Shown: positions 33,371-44,842 of the stretch, piece by piece
Layout: each line of letters opens with the position of its first letter
Numbering within the stretch: the first letter of the stretch is position 1
Source of the DNA: Vandiemenella viatica
Taxonomy: Eukaryota; Arthropoda; Insecta; Orthoptera; Morabidae
DNA length: 64,000 nucleotides
Assembly: GCA_031002005.1 (NCBI GenBank)
Contig: CM061919.1
Span: forward strand, 40,451,088 to 40,515,087
Reading direction: 5' to 3'
The notes under the pieces: generated by a model
The model's input: the letters and a program-made list of their open reading frames with translations, nothing else
Told to the model about the DNA's origin: nothing
The model's database searches: none
Translations under genes and position numbers: made by a program

Positions 33371-34404
33371 TATTAGAGTGAATTTTCAGCTTTCTGGATA
33401 TAATTAAGACATAACCGCTGGGGACTAACAATCTCTGGTGGTGTTAACATTTTTATTAATAAAAGTTCTTGGAGTAACAGGATTTAATCAATTTAAAACT
33501 ATTATTATAATAATAACTGAATGATAGGATATAAGCCTAACAGACACTTCTGTTTCCACGGTAGAGCAGAAAAAGAGTTTAGGTAGAGGGAGGAGTGGTC
33601 AGCAACAGCTTTTAGCTGTAAATAACAGCGTCTAGGAAGTAATTTGCTACCCAAAGTCAGGTTAATGAGTGGTGGAGATGTTTGGTCGACGCAAGCGCGC
33701 ACCACGGGTGTCCCATTGTTATCTGGAACTGACCTTACAACTCCGAATATCCTTTGTTTGAGAGAACATCCCTCATCTTTATTTACTCTTCTCACAAAAC
33801 TACACTGTGCATAGAGATTGCGAAAAATCCTACAATGTAAGCAAATAAAAATAATAAAAATGCTCCATAATGCGCAACAAGTAGAATTATCGCAATTATG
33901 GTGTGTCGTCTCTTTCCCGTCCATATTGGTTTCGCAAGCGCGAAAGTTGTGAAGCAATACATGCATTCCAAATTACTTTTAAATATTAGATAACATGTAT
34001 ATTTGTTGGTGGTTTATTCAGTGTAATTAAGTGTAAAAATTCCAGGAAATATCAGTAACATAAGTTTGAATAGTTCGGAACTGTGTTGGTACTAGTGTAT
34101 ACTGCTCCATCATTATCAACATTTTACTAACAACGGTTTAAGGCAATTAATCCTTTATCAGTGAAGGAAACAACTTATTACTAATAGGTTTAGCGTTTGA
34201 AACGGCTTTGTTTGCCTGGTAAATCGAGGCAAGCGGTCTCTGGGAAAATTATCCTATAAGAAATATTGTGCGCTTGTTCGGACAAGCTATATTATATTAA
34301 TGTTAAATTACGCTTAGAAATTGTAGTTTTGGTGGTTTACGTTGGTTTAGTTAAAAGTATTAATACTGAGAAGTAATAGTATTTAATATAACAAATCCAG
34401 GAAG
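33371..34404. other. unassigned sequence
   Basis: A 153-codon minus frame (33,505-33,966) lies here. Its product is Cys-, Leu- and Arg-rich with a hydrophobic patch (LWSIFIIFICLHC). I cannot match it to a family and the codon use is unremarkable, so it is not called. The stretch from 34,000 may be the 5' region of the following CR1-like element. Confidence 0.35.
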
Positions 34405-34965
34405 GTGCTGTTCGTTACAAACCAGAAAATAGGGTTAGGTATAGGTTATATTTACAATAAGAATAGGGGCGTGCAAGGAAATAGTAATTGGATTAACAGG
34501 GTTATACTGCAAGGTAGTAGCCATGGGGGAGGTGTGGACCCTCTATTGCAGGATCAGCTAGGCACAGGCTACCAGATCACAAGTTTTTTCAAACCTATTG
34601 CAACTATAGGTCAGGTAATAGAGGATATAGGTTCACTTTGTAGGAGTTTCACTAAGGAGGATAGAGTAGAGATAGTGAGAGGTGTGGGGAACAGCATTGA
34701 TGCTAATTATAGTATAGAGAGTGACCTGAAGAAAGTATTGAGGGAAGCCGCCATGACCAGCCGCAGTTGAACCACGCTATGAGGCGGGTGTATGTGGAAA
34801 CGGGGATGCTACTTGGGAACGGCATTAGTTCTGTCGTGGGGGTTGTGCCTTTGGGAACCATTGGTAGGTGGGGTTTCTCTAGTCTTGGCCTACACCTAAG
34901 AAGGAAGGGCTAGGAAATACTTTCTGAGTTATTAGCTAATGCTATAAAGGTAATGACGGGGTCAG
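34405..34965 (+). pseudogene. CR1-like ORF with SGNH-esterase-like domain
   Basis: The open frame 34,405-34,770 reads ILQGSSHGGGVDPLLQDQLG, then FFKPIATIGQVIEDIGSLCR and FTKEDRVEIVRGVGNSIDAN. This is the start and middle of the esterase-like domain carried by some CR1-group non-LTR elements. After a frameshift near 34,750 the text continues DQPQLNHAMRRVYVETG and ends SSLGLHLRRKG. The usual nucleophile block GDSH appears as GSSH and the C-terminal catalytic box is SLGLHL, so activity is unlikely. It is followed, as expected, by an endonuclease-RT ORF on the same strand. Confidence 0.65.
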
Positions 34966-36084
34966 AACTGTGCCTTTTTTTTTAGTTTAGGGGCTGCTTG
35001 TGAGGGAATAAAAATAGGTAATCAAAGGGATGCTCAGTGTACGACCATAGTCAGAAAAATCACTAATGCTAAAGAAGAAGATGAAGATTTTGAAACAATA
35101 ACAGAGGGGGGCAGATCTGGGAAGGTGAATGTTAGTGCTGCAAATATCACAACGCCAGTGATAAGAGTGTTACTTGTAAACTGTAGAAGTATAATGAACA
35201 AATATATGGAGTTTGCAAAAGTAATAGAGAAACAGGGTAGAGTCTTGGTTAAAAGAAGGAGTACTAGACAATGAGGTTTCTCTGGTGGTTACAGAGTGTA
35301 TCGCAGAGATAGAGGAGCAACTGGTAGAAGTGTAATCATACTGGTTAGCAAACACTACTGCAGTTCACTGGTGTTCAAAGATCATGACCATGAGATACTT
35401 GGTATAGATTTTTGGGGGTAATAAAAAAGAAGTCAGGTTGTTGGCTGCATACTGCAGTGGAAGAATGAATGATAAAGATGGGACTTTCGGGGAGAAACTA
35501 AATTCATATTCAGGGTTCAGAAGTGAACATAAAATGAAAATTATTACTGAAGATTTAAACTTACCAGGTGTCAACTTGGTAGGAAATCAGATTAATAATA
35601 AAAGGTAACAGAGATTTACAAATACCTTAGTAAGAGATGGAGGCTTTACACAAGTGGTTGAGCACAGTGGCGTACCTAGGGTGGGGCAGGTAGGGCACGT
35701 GCCCTGGGCACAATTGAAAAGGGAGCGCAAAATTCTCAAATTATTAAACTTAAAAATCAAAATAAATCGACGATATAGTTCATATTTAAATAATCCCACG
35801 ATAACCGTGCAGGCTGATGAGTTTTCGCGAAGGAATGAGTAAACAGCGAATCGGAACTAGATCGGAAGGTATTTTGGCATGCTCTGCCGAAATGTCCTTC
35901 AATGGACCAATAGTACCGGCCCTTGCCCAGCGCCCTCACCGGATAATTTTGTTCTCTGGATATAAGACAAGCGATTCTTTCTCCATTGCTTAATTGCTGT
36001 TGAGATGATCGGCGTGGCTCAGTTGTGTATTTTATTTGTATTGCATGCGTCGTGAGTGAGCGTCAAGCTCCTTTATTTCGCAAA

Positions 36085-38645
36085 ATAACAACGCAATATG
36101 AAACGATTGTTTTCAAAGAAAAGAGAGAGAGGGGCTGAGGAAGGAAAAAACGAAAATTGCAAGATCAAGTAGCATAATAATCCGTCAAGTACTTCAAGAA
36201 GTATAGATACTTCTTGAAAAGTCTGCTACTGGAAGTTCGACATGTTCTAGGGAATTGCCTACATCGACATGTGCAATAAAATGCAAAGTATCCAACACTA
36301 ATTTAGCGCAAGACTAGGAGGATATAACTTTAGATAATGCTAAGTGTGACGAGATTAAGAGCAGTGAGGCTACGAGTTCTAAGGCTACTAAGACTTTGTA
36401 GAAAACATTAGTTTTAAGTACCAGGAAAAGTTGGTGGAAGTGATATGGTGATTGTTGTAGAAAACCCAATTACTTTCATACCAGAATTAATTAAGCAGCT
36501 TTATATTGGACTAGTACACTTTTATAAGATAATAGGGAAATCAATTCTGTAGGAACGTTTGAAAACAGAAATGGGTTCAAAATACTGACGGTCGTTTCTT
36601 ACCTATAAATAACCGTTGTATAAACAAAAGATGGTATAAGAAGAAACTAGGGAATCGTGGTGGAGAAGAGACTCGCTCATGGCTAATCTATTCCCCGTCT
36701 AAAAAAATATGCTTTTGCATCTGTTGCCTTACCTTTTAGCAATTAGATAATGTATCTTTATTAGAGCACGAAGAGGGGTTTACCCATTGGAAAGCACCTG
36801 AAAGGCTCACTGTACACGAAAATCCTTAGAATTATCGTGAGTACTTCACCCAGCGGGAAAGAAATGTAAAGAAAATTTTACAGCAACTAAAAGGATTATT
36901 ATCGCTGAACTTCAAACCCGGATCAAGACAATAAAACAAAAAAGGCGAACTGTATTAAAAACAATCTTTCACTGCATCAAATTTCTTGCCCTCAAAATCT
37001 TGAATTTCTAGGTCACTGAGAGTCACTTAGTAGCCTACATGGGATGAATCCGAATCCGATAATACCGGTAATTTCCTTGGATTGATAAAATTCCTGGACA
37101 TACTTGATTCCATTATGCTCGGATTAAAAATCATCCTGGAACCACATCTTACTTTTAGCCTCGTGTTCAGAATAAGTTCGTTCATCTGATGGTGACTACT
37201 GTTCGCCAAAGTTTATTGTGAAACATTCGCATATCAAAATACTATAGTCTCATGTTTGACTCTACTTTTGACCATGCACATCGTGAACAGATGTCAGAAA
37301 AAGTGAGATACATAGAAGTTGATTTTGAAAGGAAATCAGTTTGCATTAGAGAGTCCTTTCTCGGTTTCATTCACATGAGTCAAAAGGACGCTGGAAGCTT
37401 AATTGATGAAATCCATTAACAATTAGAGAAAGACGGTATGGATATACACGACTGTCGTTCACAATGTTATGATAACGCCGCTGTGATGACTGGTCACCGA
37501 ACTGTTGTTCACGGAAGAATAAGCGAAAATGATAATCTGTCGATGAATTGCGATAATCATTTGCTCAATTTGGTTAGTGTACTTGCAGCCAAGCACGATA
37601 TTATAATGGTCAAGTTTTTCTAAATTATTTATCTATTCTTTTCTGGTTCCACTCTGCGCTGGAAAAAACCTCAAGAACTCCGTACCTGTGGTTGTAAAAT
37701 CAGAGTCTGACTGAAACAAGATGGAGTACAAAGGTTTAAGCAGTTAAGCCAGTTAACAAATACCTTGAAAATATGCAGAAAGTTTTCCAAGACATGACAC
37801 ACGATGGCAATCAAAATAGTGAAAGAAGAAGTGGGCAAGACTTCTATATAATCATATGTTGTCCTACGATTTTCTGACTTTGATGTATTGACCGCGTTCA
37901 AAGCCGGGTGCAGCATCCTAGCATGAATTTGCATGATGCTGTCTTCGATATAAAAACCCTCCGAGTCTATTTTACTAATTAAAGAAAGAGGTTGGTTAGT
38001 GATGTACTCGAGAAAGGTTTCAATCATTGCCTGGAATGGGATGTAGTTATTGAAAGATACCAAAGGCGAAAAAAAAAAAAAAAAGTATGGCAGGAGAGAA
38101 TGCGCAGGACGCTGGATTGAGCGTTAATGAAGAAATAGACCGACTCATGAAGGGATCGCTGGATCGTGTTGTGTGTGAAATGAGCAATAGTCAGCTGCAC
38201 AAAACCGTTACAGATTTGAATTTCTCCTGACGATTGCGACCATTTTTTTATTTAAAAAAAAAAAAAAAAGAATCTAAAGAATTTTGAGACTTCTATTGTT
38301 GTGATGTTAACCTAGAAGAGATACGAAGAAATATTGGATGTTCGGATGCTAACATACACAAAAAAGTAAACTTAAATCGATCTGAAGAGCTTCATGAAAT
38401 CATTGTTGAGTATGGAGATGAGAGTGTCTTTCTGAATCTGCGTATTTCCATTCAGGTTATGCTTTCGACTGCAATATGCATCTCAATTTGCGAGCGATCT
38501 TTCAGTAAGCTAAAACTAATACTTTCGTCTTTGTTGTCTACAATTGCTAAAGAAAGGTTATGCGACCTAACTTTGCTCAGTATAGAGCGAGAAGAAACCG
38601 AAGAAATAGGTTTCGAAAAAGGCAATGAAGGTGAATTTTTAGTTT
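36085..38645 (+). pseudogene. hAT transposase with TTF-type zinc finger
   Basis: Fragments appear in family order. The start is MKRLFSKKREREGAEEG (36,097). The TTF-type zinc finger is RSWLIYSPSKKICFCICC near 36,680, followed by EHEEGFTHWKAPERLTVHEN near 36,765. A catalytic-core segment at 37,440-37,620 has CRSQCYDNAAVMTGHRTVVH and NCDNHLLNLVSVLAAKH; canonical family members have the Y-D-N-A-A and H-x-LNL motifs kept here. The hAT C-terminal dimerisation domain is at 38,459-38,600 (CERSFSKLKLILSSLLSTI, ERLCDLTLLSIE). Stops and frameshifts lie between all parts, so no functional transposase remains. Large minus-strand frames over it are shadows. Confidence 0.85.
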
Positions 38646-38649
38646 AAGA

Positions 38650-38995
38650 TTATGAAATAACTTTTTCCCGTGTGGAGTTGCTAGTCTTCCATTGGGCGCC
38701 TCCCCAGGTGGCGGATAGGGGATTGCCCACCAGATATGGTGGGTACCGGGGATTAAAATACCCGAGGTGGACCAAAACTAGCTAAAGGAAGAAAACCTTG
38801 AAAAAAACTACCTGGTCCTCCAAGTTGGGGATTTTGCAGTGGGCCAACTCCCTACTCATAAAAAATATGAAATGCTAAAAATCCGAACAATACGCCTCTG
38901 TGAGGAAAAGAGGAAGGCCCATGTTTACCTGGCTCCAAAGCGTACAAACAGGGATGAGAAGATTTGGTGGAAATATTGTGAGAAGATGAAGTCAA
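38650..38995 (+). other. conserved-looking repeat piece near the hAT right end
   Basis: This segment has GC-rich text unlike the decayed transposase (GGGCGCCTCCCCAGGTGGCG, then CCTGGTCCTCCAAGTTGGGG) and a 64-codon frame rich in Lys/Arg. It may be a 5' fragment of another retroelement captured inside the hAT element; no boundary repeats were found. Confidence 0.35.
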
Positions 38996-39729
38996 GATCT
39001 GTGTTCCGAGTTTTTATTGTTGTGTTGAAGTAAAACCTCTGTAGTGAGGAAAATCTCTCTTACTAATAATAAATAATTTTGTTCTAAAAAGAAATATAAA
39101 AGTGTTTGCCAACATTTATGATTGTTTTGTTTAGTATATCTTTTTATTTTATATTCAGATAATTTACGAAAGGGCGCAAATTCGATGCTTGACCTAGGCG
39201 CCATTTCCGATAGGTACGCCCCTGGTTGAGCAGAATACAGGGGGACTAAATATGTTGGATATCTCCCTAATAAAGACTGAAGATAACCTTATCAAGAGTC
39301 AAGTAACAAGGAATAAGTGATCACAATGCAGTCCTGATGGATATAAGAGGATTCAGTAAACCAGTGGCCAGAATTGAAGAGGGAAATAGGTACAGTTATA
39401 AAATACCACAAATTTCTAAGCTGAAAAGATATTTCAGCGATAGTTTCAGCAAATGGAAGAATTGCACAAGTATTGTGAAGATGAAGTAGAAAGATTTCAA
39501 GGGGATAGTAAAAAAGGTGAAGAAATATTTATTCCAAAACAGAAAATAAAGGGAAGACATATTTTAACAGAGAGGAGATAGGGTTAAACAGGTTGGTGAG
39601 ACGAGAACATAACATAGTTAAGAGGCAGCAAGGGTTCTTGAGACAGCTAAACAAGAAATTACTAATGTCAAAGAAACTGGTAAATGTTATTGGTGCGAGA
39701 GAACCACTGACTGATGCGTCTAGAAATTT

Positions 39730-39967
39730 TTACCGAGCCTGGAGGTTACCGTTCTGGCCTCGCATTCGGGAGGACGTGAGTTCGAATCCTTGTACGAGCA
39801 TCCAGATTTGGGTTTTCCATGGTTTTCCCAAATCACTCCAGGCGAATGTTGGGATGCTGCCTACAAAAGGCTATGGCCGAATTCCTTCCCGTTCCTTGTC
39901 CGCAGTCCTTTTCCGCCTCTAATGACCTCTACGTCGACAAGACGTAAAGCCATAAGTTAAAAAAAAA
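39730..39967 (+). mobile_element. tRNA-derived SINE with TSDs
   Basis: Starts ACCGAGCCTGGAGGTTACCG, with B box GAGTTCGAATCC, the ATCCAGATTTGGGTTTTCCA body and an end GACGTAAAGCCATAAG plus an A tail. The 9-bp TAGAAATTT flanks both sides (39,721-39,729 and 39,968-39,976). It is inserted in the linker between endonuclease and RT of the CR1-like ORF. Opposite orientation to the three related SINEs in the first 9 kb. Confidence 0.9.
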
Positions 39968-41540
39968 TAGAAATTTCTGTGGCTATTTCAAAACTGAGAG
40001 GAATAAGGGGTGTTGAGACAATTATAGATAAGGATGGAGAAGAAGTTACTAAGAATCTGAAAAAAAAACCCAGAGATTTTGAGTAACTGGTTTAGTGATA
40101 CCATTAAGGATGATGATTCAGGAATGGGAGGGTGTAAATCAGAGAATGAGCTTATCCACACAATTAGAAATGAGCAGACTATAAAATTTGAAATTCATCC
40201 TGATGATATCATGAAGGAACTAAAATATCTAAAAACGCGAAAAGGAGCCGGTGTGGATACTATTACTACGGATGTCTTGAAGATAACATAATGTGACGTT
40301 GTACCATATCTTGAAATATTATTTAAATTGAGTCTGGATACTTGTTACTTACGAGAGAACAAGAAAAGTGTGATAGTAGTAACGATCCATAAAGGAGGGG
40401 AGACACATAGGATCGAAAAATACAGGCTAATCAGCTTGAAATCAGTGGTTAAATTAATAATTACAAGTAATGGAGAGATTAATATGCAACCATATCAGAC
40501 GTATCTGTGAGGAATGTAAACATGGCTTTAGACAAGGATATTCATGCGAATCTCAGTTAATAGGCTTTATTCAAGATATTTCTGATAAATTGGACAGGAG
40601 AGATCGAGTATGGAACTAGATCTTTCAAAGGCTGTTGACAAAGCCATAAAATAATGTAAAAACTATTGGAGTTGATGAAAAGGTGATTTGCTGGGTAGAA
40701 GAATTCTTAAAAGGTAGAAAGTAAAAAGTTAAAGGGATTCGATGGAAGACAGGAGGGGGGTGAAGAGAGTCATGGGAGTATACAAGGCGTATGTATCAAA
40801 AGAAGTAGAAGTAAACATTGCAGTTCTACAGGATAGTGTCTTGGGACCACTGTTATTCGTTAGTCTAATGAATGATTGTGTTAATGGTTTATTGTCAGAA
40901 GTTAGATTGTTTACAGACGACGTAATGTTATAATAGGATCAAAATGGTAGAAGACTGTAAATAGTTGAAGGGTGATCTAGATAGGATAACCAGATGGGTG
41001 AGTCGATATGGGAAAAGATAAATGCAAAGAAGAGCCAGCTTATTAGGTACACAGATAAAAAAGATAAAGGTTGATTCTGATTATAAAGTGTAGAAAGAAT
41101 TGCTTATTGAAGATTCGAAATGTACATACCTCGGCATAATATTTGATAACAAACTTAATTGGGCAGGACACATTGAACAGGTAGTAGGAAAAGTGTTCAA
41201 AATACTTCACCTCTTGGACAGAATGATGAGAGGATGTACCGGACAAGTATGGGAACTGGATTACAAAAACTTTGGTCAGAGCACTACTTGAATATGGTGG
41301 TGTAGTATGGGACCCATGTTTTGGGCATCAAATACAGGAGTTGGAAGGAGTGCACAGAAGGGCTGCTAGATTTGTCTTTGGGAATTACCGCAGAACACAA
41401 TCGGTAACTAATATGCTAAGGGAGCTGGAGAGGGATTCGTTGGAAGACAGAAGGGGGGTGAAGAGAGTCATGGAAGTGTACAAGGCGTATGTTGGTGATG
41501 AAGCATGGAATGAAATTGAAATATTCAATAAAAAAGAGAA

Positions 41541-41781
41541 AAAATGCTACTGTTGGATTAATTATTGATTAATAAAATTAATTATTGTGTGAAGTGATAA
41601 TTTTCATTTTTACATTGAATAATTTCCAGATTTCACAATTTAACATTTATTTAACCTTTTCCTATGAAAAATTAAGAATAAAATTAAATACAAAATCTTC
41701 TTAACTCAAACCATAAAAAAAATACATAAAACTTTCAAATGATAACCAGGCGCCACTCAGCCAAGTTCAGATTTATTATAA
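41541..41781. other. unassigned AT-rich sequence
   Basis: Sits between the end of the CR1-like match and the Harbinger-like element; nothing recognised. It may belong to a larger insertion that split the CR1 C-terminus. Confidence 0.3.
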
Positions 41782-43780
41782 GGGCCTTATTACACTAGGC
41801 GACTTGGCGACGCAACCAGCCGGGCCACTGGTGGCTCTGCTCGTCGCTGGGCACTGAGTCTTATGGAGCTTATTACACTAGGGCAGCCAGTGGCGCCGCC
41901 AGAAACTGGCGGCCGGCTGGCTGCCCTGCCCGGCGACCAGGTCGGCAACCACTGGTGGCCGAGAGTCGTGGCGGGGCATTGTATCTTATGTAGCTTATTA
42001 CACTAGGTCACCAGGTGGCGCCGCCAGACTCGCCACCACACGTTCAGTCTACTGTTCTGCCCCCTTCCTACTTTACAATTTTAAAATTGCAGAGATACTG
42101 AGTGTCAGGTTTGGTGAGACAACTAGGGACAGTCGTCCTGTGATGGGAGGGAATGAATCAGAGGAGATTATAAATGACGAACCTACAAAATTTGAAATAA
42201 ATTCTCAGGAAATTGCGAAGTAACTCAGAAAGCTAAAACTGGTGTAACTGGTGTAGGTAATATTACTACAGATTTATTAAAGATTGTGGGATAGGATATT
42301 GTACCTTACCTTAAAATTTTGTTTAAAATTAGTTTGGAGACTTGCTGCTTACCAAAGGATTGGAAAAGACCGATAGTAGTACCAGTTCATAAAGGAAGGG
42401 TTAAAAATATGGTGAAAATTCCTGGCCAATTAGTTTGTCATCAGTGATGGGCAGAATGATTGAGAGATTGATATGTAACTATATCAGAAATGTCTGAGAA
42501 GAACGAAACTAGTTTTCAGATCGACAACATAGCTTTAGGCAAGGATATTCATTTGAATCTCAGATAGTGGGCTATATGCAAGATATTTCAAATGCATTTG
42601 AAATGGGAGGCCAAGTTGATAGTGTGGCACTAGATCTTTCTAAGGCATTTGACAGAGTGAGCCATAAAATGGTTTTAAATAAACTGAAATGTATTGAATT
42701 GGATGAAAAAGTTACTTGCTGGGCACAGGAATTCTTAAAAGTCAGAAAGCAAAGGGTTAGAGTAGGAAATACATTATCAAGAGAAGTGGAAGTAAATATG
42801 GGAGTTGCTGTTCATTATTCTAATGAATGACTGTGTTACAGTCAGAATCTAGGTATTTTGCAAATGATACAATGGTAGACAATAGGATAACAACAGGTGA
42901 AGACTGAACAGTTGCAGGATGATCTGGATAGAATATCTAAATGGGTAGGTCAGCATGGAATGAAGATAAATGCCAAGAAGAGTCGGCTTATAAGATACAA
43001 AGATAAATAGATCTAAAGGTTAATTATGATTACAGAGTGGGGTCAGATTTGCTTGATGAAGTGTAAATTATTTGCATAACGTTTCATAAACTCAATTGGG
43101 CAGGTGGTAGGAAAAGGTTACAAAATCCTTCATTTGCTGAAGAGGGTGATGAGAGGATGTAACAGAGAAGTTAGGTAGTTTGGTTACAAAACTTTGGTCA
43201 GATAATTTGATGAATATGGTGGTGTAGTTTGGGACCACATTTTGGAGATCAAATACAGGAGTTGGAAGGTGTGCAAAGAAGAGCAGCTAGATTTGTTTGT
43301 AGAAATTATCGCAGGACCCAGTCAGTAACTGATATGATACAGGAGCTGGATTGGTACTCATTGGAGGAAAGGAGGAGGGTGAAGAGAGTGCTGTAAATGT
43401 GCAAATTGCTACCGGAGTGTTAGCTCCATCGCAGTTAAACTGTATTCAGACGACAACAAGTTTTTTAATTACTTAAGAATGTCTAAATCGTCTTTCTTTT
43501 AATATTACCGGGAAAGATACGAAAATGAGAAATTCTTCTTGCTTTACCCCTTTGTCTTCTCTATACTTTCACTTCCACTCATTTCCACAGTGACATTCTG
43601 TAGTTCACTGGACATATTCAACTACACAATTCGCATACAATGCGAGGATAACAGCAAAGTGACTGCTTGGTTGTGCGAGTGGCTGGCTGGCGGCGCCACC
43701 AGAATCCTGGTTGCGTCGCCAACAGAGACACCAGTGCCGCGGCTGGTTGCGCCGCCAAGTCGCCTAGTTTAATAGGGCTC
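41782..43780. mobile_element. Harbinger-like TIR element carrying an RT copy
   Basis: Left end GGGCCTTATTACACTAGGCG, right end (complement) GAGCCCTATTAAACTAGGCG; both continue ACTTGGCG(A/G)CGCAACCAGCC. The 3-bp TAA flanks both sides (41,779-41,781 and 43,781-43,783). TIRs of this type with a TWA duplication fit PIF/Harbinger. The left terminus repeats the motif CTTATTACACTAGG three times (near 41,786, 41,869 and 41,992) with GGCGCCGCCAG palindromic blocks. No transposase; the interior is a CR1-like RT fragment. Confidence 0.78.
42085..43395 (+). pseudogene. second CR1-like RT copy, 5'-truncated
   Basis: Begins with the pre-RT text AEILSVRFGETTRDSRPV. It then has a clear motif A region in an open frame at 42,567-42,830: GGQVDSVALDLSKAFDRVSH, KMVLNKLKCIELDEKVTCWA, VRKQRVRVGN. 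The catalytic box is eroded (VFCK/FANDT). KINAKKSRLI and a RAARFVCRNYRRTQSVTDMI-type C-terminal segment follow before the match stops near 43,395. Close to the 40-41.5 kb copy but separately decayed. It lies wholly between the Harbinger-like termini. Confidence 0.78.
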
Positions 43781-43783
43781 TAA

Positions 43784-44580
43784 TGAAGCAAAGGGTAGAG
43801 CAACTGACAATAGTTCTGATCTACGCAGGGTGACATGCCAAGGCGTGTTCAGTTCGATCGAAATTGAAGCAATGCAATCGAAATATTACACGTAGTATAT
43901 TATCGTTTGATGTGACGATCTCTTTACTGCTGCTAGCGTAACGATCAACGTCACCAATGGGCAACAATGGCACCTCACACTGGGGACCAATCAGGTCGCT
44001 GCACTATTAACGTTAGACGTAGATATATAGACACAAACAAAAAAAAACACTTCAAGCCGTCAACGCTTTACTGTATGCGACGGCACCACGGACAAGAAAC
44101 CCCAGGCTACACACTCAATACGGCCACAAGTTCACCCTCAGCAGCACCTCGATCTCTGTCCAAGCCACCGCTGGGCTCCATCATCCAAATCCCGCCAAAA
44201 TCAGAAAACAGAGAGAAAGAAACAATGTCATTGCCTTCAGTTATTTGGAGCCTGGTCCTCATTTGTGCATTCGAATTGCCGCCCAGCTCACATCCACCAA
44301 TCGTGTCTTATACGCGCCAAAACTTGGCTTCTTTCACCTCCTGCACTCTATCTAAAGTCACTGACCCTACCCCGAACACTTGCAACCACAGCCAACCTCC
44401 CCGCTGTTATGCTTTTAGCGTCGACGAACTGAATGAATGGGAATGTCCGTTCTATTGTGTGAAAATTATTTATGGTAGGCTTCCCATGAATAGCCGAAGA
44501 TTTCTACTTTCGATTCGCATTTACTTGTACTTAAACAAAATGTAATGAGTCGATAATTTTGCTCATTACAATATTGGTAA
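43784..44580. other. unassigned; contains a 192-codon frame of doubtful meaning
   Basis: A plus frame at 43,967-44,545 encodes a Pro/Ser/Thr-rich product with a hydrophobic stretch (LPSVIWSLVLICAFELPPS). It has no motif I know and lies between transposon pieces, so it is probably chance or an unrecognised element. Confidence 0.3.
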
Positions 44581-44584
44581 GACA

Positions 44585-44810
44585 ATTTAGAGAGGTCTAT
44601 GGAAGGTAAAGGTGATCATGACCACAAGCTGGCACTCGATTTCAAGCATGAAGGGTGTGGGGAAATTTTCTTTCGTAGTGAAGGGTATTAGGGATTGAAA
44701 TAGATTACCAAGAGAAATGATGAATAATTTACCAAAAACACTGAAAGAATTTAAAGTTCAAATTAGTAGAGGGCAAAAGTAGGTGGGAAAAGGAAAGGAG
44801 TGTAATAGAC
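44585..44810 (+). pseudogene. C-terminal end of the CR1-like ORF
   Basis: Frames give LREVYGR-like text, then GVGKFSFVVKGIRDWNRLPR and EMMNNLPKTLKEFKVQISRG. This is the conserved C-terminus of CR1-group RT proteins (F-x-x-R-x-x-x-x-WN-x-LP motif). It is the piece missing from the copy that stops at 41,540. The 3 kb between them, including the Harbinger-like element, is likely a later insertion into one CR1-like copy. Confidence 0.7.
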
Positions 44811-44842
44811 CAATTTTAGAATAGGTAAGATTATTTTAAGTA

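Larger units (their letters stand above)
35665..39224 (+). mobile_element. hAT transposon (ZMYM/TTF-type), 3.56 kb
   Basis: Termini CAGTGGCGTACCTAGG at left and CAGGGGCGTACCTATC (complement of right end). Perfect 8-bp TSD GTTGAGCA at 35,657-35,664 and 39,225-39,232. It is inserted in the endonuclease domain of the CR1-like ORF. Removing the element and one TSD copy brings TQVVE and QNTGG back together in frame, which proves the exact boundaries. It carries a decayed transposase. Confidence 0.96.
35160..41540 (+). pseudogene. CR1-like endonuclease-RT ORF, interrupted twice
   Basis: The endonuclease starts VIRVLLVNCRSIMNKYMEFA at 35,160 and runs, with many stops, to TQVVE at 35,664. It resumes after the hAT element with QNTGGLNMLDISLIKTEDNL and the catalytic SDHNAVLMDI at about 39,325. 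A linker (LKRYFSDSFSKWKN) leads to a SINE insertion at 39,721. RT pieces follow: DDIMKELKYLKTRKGAGVDT, VVTIHKGGETHRIEKYR, LDLSKAVDK, and motif B LQDSVLGPLLFVSLMNDCVN. Then come catalytic RLFTDDVML, KCTYLGIIFDNKLNWAGHIE, VRALLEYGGVVWDPCFG, and VHRRAARFVFGNYRRTQSVT. Catalytic FADD is FTDD. It is heavily frameshifted and dead. The missing last ~65 residues are found at 44,585-44,790. Confidence 0.82.

Noticed and set aside
33505..33966. 153-codon minus-strand gene, considered as a Pao/BEL integrase tail
   Set aside because: The resemblance (FGVVRSVPDNNGTPVV) was vague, and no integrase or RT motif lies nearby.
37671..38063. 130-codon minus-strand frame inside the hAT element
   Set aside because: It is the antisense of decayed transposase text (a plus-strand RW-type block followed by the QKVFQDMTH region).
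43967..44545. 192-codon plus-strand gene
   Set aside because: Pro/Ser-rich with no domain, and wedged between transposon fragments. Kept only as a note in the unassigned stretch.
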